The notes beneath the pieces are model-generated. The model was not told the DNA's origin. It saw only the letters and a program-made list of their open reading frames with translations, and did not search any database. 64,000 bases of DNA from Pomacea canaliculata (Eukaryota; Mollusca; Gastropoda; Architaenioglossa; Ampullariidae): contig NC_037593.1 in the NCBI RefSeq assembly GCF_003073045.1, forward strand, positions 16,110,725-16,174,724, in the 5' to 3' direction. Positions 58,501 to 64,000 of the stretch are shown here, in pieces (position 1 is the first letter of the stretch; every line of letters starts with the position of its first letter). The translations under genes and the position numbers were made by a program.

Positions 58501-61500
58501 TTGTATTTCTGAATTACTATTTTGTTCTTGTTGAGCTTTGTCGTTGAAATATTATTTGAAAATGTTCTGCTTTAGAAAATTTTGTTTACGCTCTTGTACT
58601 GGGGACTTGAATTGGAGGCCTGCCTTATATGGTGTGACAATTTGCACAACTTTGTACATGTTTGCCAAATAAGTTACATTGACTATCTTGTGAGCAGATC
58701 TGTTGTACAGTTGTGGTATATGCAAAGTTGTAGCACAGATTGGTTTTGCACCTTTTCCTCTATCTCCTTATCCTCCTGTTTTATGCTTATTAGAATAATA
58801 CATTCTGTTATATATCCTTGTGTATTTAATTTCAGGCTTTTAAATTTATATAGTCACGCTTATTATATAAAGAAATGAACTATACAGTTAATTATCAGCT
58901 AAACTGTTAGTCTTTCATCTTTTTACCTGTTTACTTGAATGTGTTTGTATAGTATGTGTATTTCCTACTCAGGTCCTGCAGTCATCCACCCATCACAATA
59001 CTATGGGCTACAGACTCCATGGGGAATCTATCCCGCTAATCTCATCCAGCAGCCAGGAACACAGCAGCAGGGTCCACAAACCATAGGAAGCCAGCAGCAG
59101 CCACAGATGATGAGAAGTCAGGGTGGTCGACCTTTGACCCCTTCCCAACAGGGTGATGGCATGGGTACACCAAACCCTCCACAGGTGCCTCCCCAGCAAT
59201 TGCAACCAGCCAGTAAGTGTGTGTGTGTGTACTCAAGCACATATTTTTCATCATGCCTGTTGTAAAATTGGGCAGGAAACCATTTAGGTCATATTTTTAA
59301 AACTGTATATCACTCTTGCAAATACTTCTGCAAAAGCCTGTGGGAAGTACAAAATTTAGAATAAGGAAGATCAGAATATTCTCACCACAGGTTCTTGTAT
59401 TTGTATATCAAATAAATGTACCTGAAACAGGGCTTCTGCTAAGGCTAAATTCTTCAGATTTCTAAGGGGTCCCAGGCTAACTCTGTGAAAAAAAATCAAC
59501 ATACTTTGTTCAGCTGCCTTTCAGGCACACAAAGGACTGTAATGTCTAGTCAGAAACGGCAAGATTTCTGTGCCATGAAGTCTGTGCAAGCATCTGTGAT
59601 GAGCTTATGCTCACTCTACTTGGGGTGCTTGGCAGCATGCTTAATGGACATTTTGTTCTCCACTGCCTTGATGCTGAGGCAACTCAACTGAAGGGTGTGT
59701 GAATGAGGTTCTGTGAGGAGAAGCCCCTTTTACATGGTACTGAGGTGACTGGGATGGTTGTTGAGATTGCAGCCAGAGTCACAAACTCGGGGAATGTCTC
59801 TGTACACTGCTGCAGCAACATATGCTGACACATGGCCTGCAGACCCTTGTCTCTGTTTTTGCCCAGCAATACTTTGAACAGTCTGAAGGAGTCCCTAGCA
59901 GCTTCCCCATCGATCTCCTCATATCTGGGTAGCAGCCTCTCAAGTGCCTCCTTTCCATGCTCCCTGATTTCTTCCTGGATGTGTGGCACGTGAGAGGGGT
60001 CCAGGACTGTTGCCAGGTCTTTCAGAACAGCCATTTCATTTGCTGGAAATCGCTTGTCCATTTCTTGATAAATCTCCCTCACAAAGTCTGTCCCTATTCC
60101 CCCCCCACAATGTCTTCACTTCCAGTCACTGTGATGCCCTGGAAATGTCCACAGTCTGCCACCGGAAGAACAGATCCAGGGTGGTCCTCCAGGTCTTCCA
60201 GAGTTGCAGATGTTGCAGTCTACTTGTCAAATGTCAATGCTGTCCTTCTGGAACACCTTGCTACATCTGGCAAAGGTGGACAGAATGTCGCACAGGAGGC
60301 AGATGACACCGATGAATCTGTAGCTTTTGACAACCTTCAGCATCCCCCTGTCCTGTCCAGTATGCCCCTTGAGGCATCAGTGTTCTTGCTTGCAGCCTCA
60401 CGTTCCAGTGCCAAGCACAGTCACCCCTAAGCAGAGTAGACAGCTTTCACACTCTTATGCAGTGACAGCCACCTGATGTTGGCGGGTTTCTTGAATTTTC
60501 TGACCTGTGTTTTCATCTTTATCCACCTCTTTACATCTTTTACTGACTATTTTGGCTTTTTACAAAATATCATATTTATATGACTTGTGAAGACTTATCC
60601 CTAAACCTTTAAAGTTAAAGCTACCTTTTGCCGTGATATAGCCCTAGTTGCTGGCACAGCATAAAACACAAACATCTCTAAGTTTGCTGTACCTGCAGGC
60701 TGAGTAATGGAAGAAGTCAAAGATGTTGGCCAGGGTTGTCTCCAGGTAGGGGACACTCTTTGAAGCCCACTGACAAGGGCCAGCCTGTGAACCACATTCC
60801 AGGTTCCAACGAGCTTGGGGTTCTGCTTCTGGAGTTTGACCACCACACCATTCAACCTGCCCACCATGACAGCAACTCCATCTATGCCTATTCCTAACAC
60901 CATTTCTAGAGGAACATCAGCATCATGCAGAAAGTCCATGGTGGCCTGCGGGATTGTGTCGGCTTTTCCATCTTTCACCTCAATGTTCGCAGCGAATTCA
61001 GCTTGCCCTACCCTTCATCAATAACTCTGCAAAAGATCACAAGCGTCTTCTGCCACATCCACAGATTCGTCCAACATGATGCCTATGTAGGGGCTCTCTT
61101 TGATCCTCGTGAAGATCTGCTGTCTGCACACATTGCCCTGAGAGGCTTAAAGTTTTGCTGCTTTGTTGTGGTCTGTGTAGGTTGGCTGGTGGCCGCCTTG
61201 CTCTTGTGTCCTCACCAGCAAGGCCTGGAATAGATAACTTTTTATTACTGTCCTGATATTTCCTGTCAGTAACAGTTTACCACTAAAAATTCTGTTAAAA
61301 GTAAACTCTTGCAGAGGACTTGTAATGTCAAAACCATATACTGCCAAGCTCTAGTACAGTTGTAGAGCTACTAGGTTTTTACTTTTAAGACTCATTACCA
61401 TGACACAACTATGCAAGACTATGTATTTTTGAGGTTGGGTTTTGTGTGCCAGTTCACATAGGTCAGTGCAAGGCATATAGGCATACCCAAGCTGACAAGC

Positions 61501-62858
61501 TAGAGGGTAAACAATGGGAGAGGGAAAGGAAGATAATGGGTAATTTGATGAGAGGGAAAAAAATAAGAAACTGAAAAAGGGATGCAGAAAGAAAAGACTC
61601 AGAGAGAGAGATGCAATTTAATTCAAGCTGTTTCATACCTGAGCATGGAGTAGAGAGCTGAACTTGGTATCTGGCAGGTCATCTGTCGCCAGCATCAGAG
61701 CTGCTTCCATCTGAGCAAACAAAATGTGCGATGTCTTTTCATAGGACTTTTTCACTGATTGGACCATGTCAGCTTGCCTCCTTTCAGTAGCACTGGCAGC
61801 TTTGTGGTCGGCAGTCAACTCGTATCTTGTTAGTGCGTTTCTTTGAAAATTGGTACAGCCAGTGACGAAAGCATTTTTCTGCCAAGTCTTTAGACACACA
61901 GAACACTTCATGACTTGGGACGACTCATCAAACTCGAGCCATGTAAACTCTTTCTCTCACACAGTATAGTAGGCTCTCACTTTTTTCTTTTTTGGGTGGG
62001 TTTTCATCACAGGTACAAGGCATGATGATGTGGGTTCACATTCTTCATTATCTTGCTGTTCGTTTTCACCCTCACTTTCTTTCCGTTTCTGAGACAATGA
62101 TTTTAACCACGGTGTCAACGACATCTTGGCAGTAGGTTAATGGAACTCTTCCCGGTAAGGGAAAAATCTCAGTGCACGGGAAGTTACTCTCACCTTGTAG
62201 CAGACGACAACAATAGATTGGGCTACGATGTCAGACGCTACACTTACCCAATTTTGTATCTGTTCTTCGCCCAAATTTGAAGGGGTCCCCATGGACGAAA
62301 ATTGAAGGGGTCCTCCGAACTTTCAATGCGTACTGTACGCAATTTTTTGCATTAGTAGAAGCTCTGACCTGAAAGAAGAAAATGTCAACAAGAACAGTTC
62401 TAGTGGCAGAAAGGGGTTTTGTTTTGTGGGGGTTTTTTGGTTTGTTTTTTAAGACATCCAAAATATCTTGTTAGTGGCATTAATTACCTTTTTGCAAAAT
62501 GTAGAAACTGACTTTAAAAAAGTAGGCATAATTTTTGTTAAGAGTGCGGATGTATTAAAACTTCAACGGCATATTTAATATTATGCTTCTTTTTTCCTTT
62601 GTCTCAAATTTTATACTTTTTTTTTATATACACTTTGTAAAAAGTATTGTGTATATTAGTGCTTTATTTGGCACATGATGGTACAAATATGCAGAATGTT
62701 ATTGGATATTTTAGATGCTGGGTACCAGCTTTTGGCTCCAGCTTACTATGATCAAAATGGTCAGCTGGTCATGGGTAATCCACGTGGTATTGGCACACCA
62801 GTTCGCCTTGTGTCGCCTGCTCCGGTTCTAGTCTCCACTGGTGCAACCAACCAGCAAG
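40334..62858 (+). CDS. pum: Pumilio RNA-binding protein, N-terminal half (3' part beyond window)
   Basis: Eleven coding exons give 490 residues: 40334-40549, 40761-40832, 47700-47835, 48550-48650, 49543-49703, 52315-52531, 53251-53329, 54044-54067, 57416-57496, 58973-59212 and 62715-62858. All frames join. Pumilio proteins bind UGUANAUA-type sites in mRNA 3' UTRs and repress translation or trigger decay in the cytoplasm. The window covers only the low-complexity N-terminal region. Blocks recognisable from animal Pumilio are [38 protein letters not shown], the FDY-containing segment, a Gln-rich stretch, [11 protein letters not shown], a [13 protein letters not shown] block, [10 protein letters not shown], and [14 protein letters not shown] followed by [13 protein letters not shown]. 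The PUF repeats must lie further right. The first exon is open from its acceptor (40304). I place the start at ATG 40334, though the in-frame ATG at 40349 has a better context (A at -3), and an upstream coding exon cannot be excluded. Confidence 0.95.
40761..40832 (+). CDS. pum: Pumilio exon, DFxxL box
   Basis: A 72-nt exon between TTTTACAG and GAG|GTAAGC encodes [20 protein letters not shown] and four more residues. It matches the conserved MDELNHDFQALALEG-type block of vertebrate Pumilio proteins. Both ends are phase 0. Confidence 0.9.
42742..42886. mobile_element. hAT-superfamily MITE with perfect 8-bp target duplication
   Basis: A 145-bp element flanked on both sides by GTTTAACA (42734-42741 and 42887-42894). 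Its ends CAGGGGTGGGCAA and TTGCCCAGGTCTG are imperfect inverted repeats. An 8-bp duplication and a CAGG start are hAT hallmarks. The interior is GC-rich (GGGCCGG motifs) and non-coding. Its sequence is unrelated to the hAT element at 59-62 kb. Confidence 0.88.
44998..45224. mobile_element. piggyBac-like MITE
   Basis: Flanked by TTAA on both sides (44994-44997, 45225-45228). The 227-bp element begins CCCTTTGGGCA and ends TGCTCAGAGGG, an inverted repeat. TTAA duplication with CCC...GGG ends is the piggyBac signature. No coding capacity. Confidence 0.68.
47700..47835 (+). CDS. pum: Pumilio exon, KKLW box
   Basis: Between TCCTTGCAG and TCTC|GTAAGT. It encodes [12 protein letters not shown] through a tail ending TWSGPAGMS, aligned with the GKKFWE...WRDSAWG region of animal Pumilio. 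Phase 0 in, phase 1 out. Confidence 0.92.
48550..48650 (+). CDS. pum: Pumilio exon, MVEYVL box
   Basis: Encodes [19 protein letters not shown] and following residues to KGTY. LGVxMVEYVLxxSP is one of the most conserved N-terminal Pumilio motifs. The 5' base completes a Gln codon from the previous exon. The donor is TAT|GTAAGT. Confidence 0.95.
49543..49703 (+). CDS. pum: Pumilio exon, acidic linker
   Basis: Between GCTCTGCAG and CCG|GTAAGC. It encodes an acidic, low-complexity segment with [13 protein letters not shown] and [12 protein letters not shown], comparable to the SPFEED...NGxxNG region in vertebrate Pumilio. Ends in phase 2. Confidence 0.88.
49704..52314. other. Pumilio intron (2.6 kb)
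   Basis: AT-rich with a poly-T/CT tract at about 51316-51350. No recognisable gene, RNA or element with defined ends. Confidence 0.6.
52315..52531 (+). CDS. pum: Pumilio exon, FDY-containing segment
   Basis: Encodes [17 protein letters not shown] onward, with [15 protein letters not shown], then [16 protein letters not shown] and NFNIDYTQ. It parallels the SQSVPLDPMEHVG...LQFDYxGxQVP...FDYNSQ region of animal Pumilio. The acceptor is the second AG of CCCAGAG; using the first would meet a stop after 11 codons. Ends in phase 0. Confidence 0.92.
53251..53329 (+). CDS. pum: Pumilio exon, Gln-rich
   Basis: Between TTTAATGCAG and CTGG|GTATGT. Encodes [18 protein letters not shown] and then TSQQQQL, the counterpart of the Gln-rich tract of animal Pumilio proteins. 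Ends in phase 1. Confidence 0.9.
54044..54067 (+). CDS. pum: Pumilio candidate 24-nt microexon
   Basis: A good acceptor (CTGTTTTTGTCAG) precedes 24 nt encoding (D)MDGLLKQ, then CAAG|GTGCCT, a weak donor. Phase is 1 at both ends, so inclusion or skipping keeps the frame between the Gln-rich exon and the GLAHAAL exon. Fit to the reading frame is the main support. Confidence 0.5.
54068..57415. other. Pumilio intron (3.3 kb)
   Basis: AT-rich with several poly-T runs (about 55100-55130, 57181-57214, 57321-57336). No gene or bounded repeat recognised. Confidence 0.6.
57416..57496 (+). CDS. pum: Pumilio exon, APYLISA block
   Basis: Between GTGTCCTAG and TTGCAG|GTCAGG. Encodes [20 protein letters not shown] and the next seven residues, matching the conserved GLAPAAFVPNPYIISAAPP...DPY block. 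Phase 1 at both ends. Confidence 0.95.
58973..59212 (+). CDS. pum: Pumilio exon, QYYG and RPLTP blocks
   Basis: Between TTCCTACTCAG and CCAGCCA|GTAAGT. Encodes [20 protein letters not shown] and PANLIQQ, then a Gln-rich stretch and [13 protein letters not shown]. This matches GPAVVPxQYYGxxPWGVYPA and QRPLTPNQ of vertebrate Pumilio. Phase 1 out. Confidence 0.95.
59428..62366 (-). mobile_element. hAT DNA transposon, full-length but decayed
   Basis: A 2939-bp element in the last visible Pumilio intron, flanked by identical 8-bp duplications ACCTGAAA (59420-59427 and 62367-62374). The left end CAGGGCTTCTGCT pairs with the right end AGTAGAAGCTCTG (two mismatches). Subterminal GGGGTCC repeats lie inside both ends. 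Transposase remnants read on the minus strand. It is the source family for the MITE at 16640-16814. The intact target duplication indicates insertion by transposition rather than a rearranged fragment. Confidence 0.93.
59684..61911 (-). pseudogene. hAT transposase remnant (ZNF862-like clade)
   Basis: In minus-strand order: a zinc-finger-type segment at 61911-61633 ([20 protein letters not shown], then [13 protein letters not shown]), resembling the TTF-like finger of ZNF862-related hAT proteins; a segment near 61110-61040 with [15 protein letters not shown], whose DES is the usual first catalytic Asp context of the RNase H fold; a segment at 60978-60601 with [20 protein letters not shown] and VHRLALVSG, the second catalytic region; a stretch near 60360-60220 with [19 protein letters not shown]; and the C-terminal dimerisation region at 60082-59684 with [20 protein letters not shown]. 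Frameshifts and stops between segments show it cannot encode an intact enzyme. Domain names come from family knowledge; catalytic assignments are inferred. Confidence 0.88.
62715..62858 (+). CDS. pum: Pumilio exon, YYDQNG block (last in window)
   Basis: Between GATATTTTAG and CAGCAAG|GTAGGC. Encodes [18 protein letters not shown], then [20 protein letters not shown], matching PGYxVLAPAAYYDQTGALVV...GAPVRLVAPAPVIIS. Ends in phase 1, so at least one more exon follows outside the window. Confidence 0.95.
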
Positions 62859-64000
62859 GTAGGCATGTTACATTTAAAACAACATTAACAAATCATAGTG
62901 TGCATGTGTAGCAATCCTAGAAACTCCCAAGCTTAAACTGAGCTACTGAACCTCCTTGGTGAATTCTAAAAAGTCCTTTAACTTTTTTAATGGATGAGTG
63001 TTCTTTTAGTTTGCCTTCCTTTAGAAAAACCCTGCATTTACACTGAATTTGCATGGAGTTTAAAAACATACCTTTAACTGAGGCAAATGGGAGTTGTGCT
63101 GATTTATGAAGATTTTTTTTTAATGTGAAATAAAGGGAAAAATCACTCTTTTACAAAAGTTGACACATTAACAACTTGAATGTTGTTAATGGGGTGAGAG
63201 TTGTGGCCTTTTTTTTTATGTGAGTTTATGTTTAACTTGAAATTTTATCCCTGAATTGTATGAAAGCAATTTTATGCCTTCATAATCTTTACTGTGAAAA
63301 TGCTCCATTGTAGGCTGTTTTGTTTTTGTGTGGGTGGGGGGGGGTTAACAGTTACTTCATGTTTGCGTGATTCATCCTGTGTATTGTCAACTACTGGCTT
63401 CTTTGTAGTTTTGTACATCAAAAAGAGTTGAGTTCCTTTTAACCAAGAAGGGTCAGGATTAATCATGTGGTCAGCAAGCATATGGTGACCATGTGCATGT
63501 GTTAGCACCTGCTCTAGTGGTCTGCAAAAGTAGCTTTGCTTCACTCGGGTTTTGCTAGTATATTACACATAACATAAAGGTGTGTTCACTTAGGATTTTG
63601 TTATAGTTATTTTTCTTGCCTATCTCTTATGAAACTCCAGGGAAATGAAAACTTTTAAGTGCTTTCAGCTCATTATGAAACCATTTGGAAAAGGCAGGAA
63701 GATACAATAGTGCATGGGTTTATCTAACCTTTTTGTTTTAAGCCAGTTTTAATTTTATGACTGATAGCTTGAAATTTTATGCAGGAGCTAGGTTTGCGAA
63801 ATTTCAAAATTTTTAAGATTTCTACTTAATAGCATTTGCTGTTGTAGCTGCATGAGGTGCAAATAAAAACGTGTTTGATGTTTATTTTATCAAATTGAAA
63901 TAGATGCACATTAAAAAAAAATAAACCTTTGTTGAAGTGTTGAACTGACCTTGTGAATCAGGATGCGCAAAGATATATAAACAATCCTGTTGGCCATTTG
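62859..64000. other. Start of the next Pumilio intron
   Basis: AT-rich with a G-run near 63339-63346. No further Pumilio exon with supported splice sites is visible before the window ends. Confidence 0.6.

Noticed and set aside
59957..60430. Plus-strand 157-residue frame
   Set aside because: Antisense shadow of the hAT transposase remnant.

Overview
The window looks like animal nuclear DNA, most likely a lophotrochozoan and probably a gastropod mollusc. The reasons are AT-rich, repeat-laden intergenic DNA, genes with conventional GT-AG introns, a Pumilio gene with a bilaterian exon layout, and a tandem family of divergent rhodopsin-like receptors. The mollusc assignment is inference; no species-diagnostic gene is present. 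All genes read on the + strand. || Left part (3.5-36.7 kb): six related class A G-protein coupled receptor (GPCR) genes lie head to tail. GPCR-1 (3481-4881) has its whole coding region in one exon and keeps a DRY motif. GPCR-2 to GPCR-6 (11258-13752, 16071-19099, 21502-23693, 28337-30092, 34537-36709) form a tight subfamily with one architecture. A 3' splice site lies 1-64 nt before the start codon. Exon 1 encodes the N-terminus and TM1. A phase-0 intron (310-1643 bp) sits at the ICL1/TM2 border, and exon 2 encodes everything else. This subfamily has lost the Asp of DRY, has Tyr at the CWxP Trp, carries six conserved extracellular cysteines, shares a short motif inside an otherwise unalignable ICL3, and ends in a very short conserved tail. 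GPCR-4 and GPCR-6 each carry one frame break, so they are recent pseudogenes or indel errors. GPCR-2 and GPCR-3 share a 243-bp near-identical 3' end, which looks like gene conversion, and a 36-bp minisatellite built from their own stop-codon region. I do not recognise a named ligand family; a lineage-specific peptide or chemosensory receptor array is the simplest reading. || Right part (40.0-64 kb): the N-terminal half of a Pumilio RNA-binding protein gene. Eleven coding exons (490 residues) include a 24-nt microexon. A promoter-like cluster (perfect CRE, ZNF143-like and YY1-like sites) lies about 300 bp upstream of the start codon. The RNA-binding PUF repeats lie beyond the right edge. || Mobile elements: a 2.9-kb hAT element with a decayed transposase and a perfect 8-bp target duplication (59428-62366), and a 175-bp deletion derivative of the same family inside the GPCR-3 intron. 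Other short inverted-repeat elements are an unrelated hAT MITE, a piggyBac-like MITE and a Tc1/mariner-like MITE. Two non-LTR retrotransposon fragments are also present, along with many microsatellites. No tRNA, rRNA or CRISPR array was seen.
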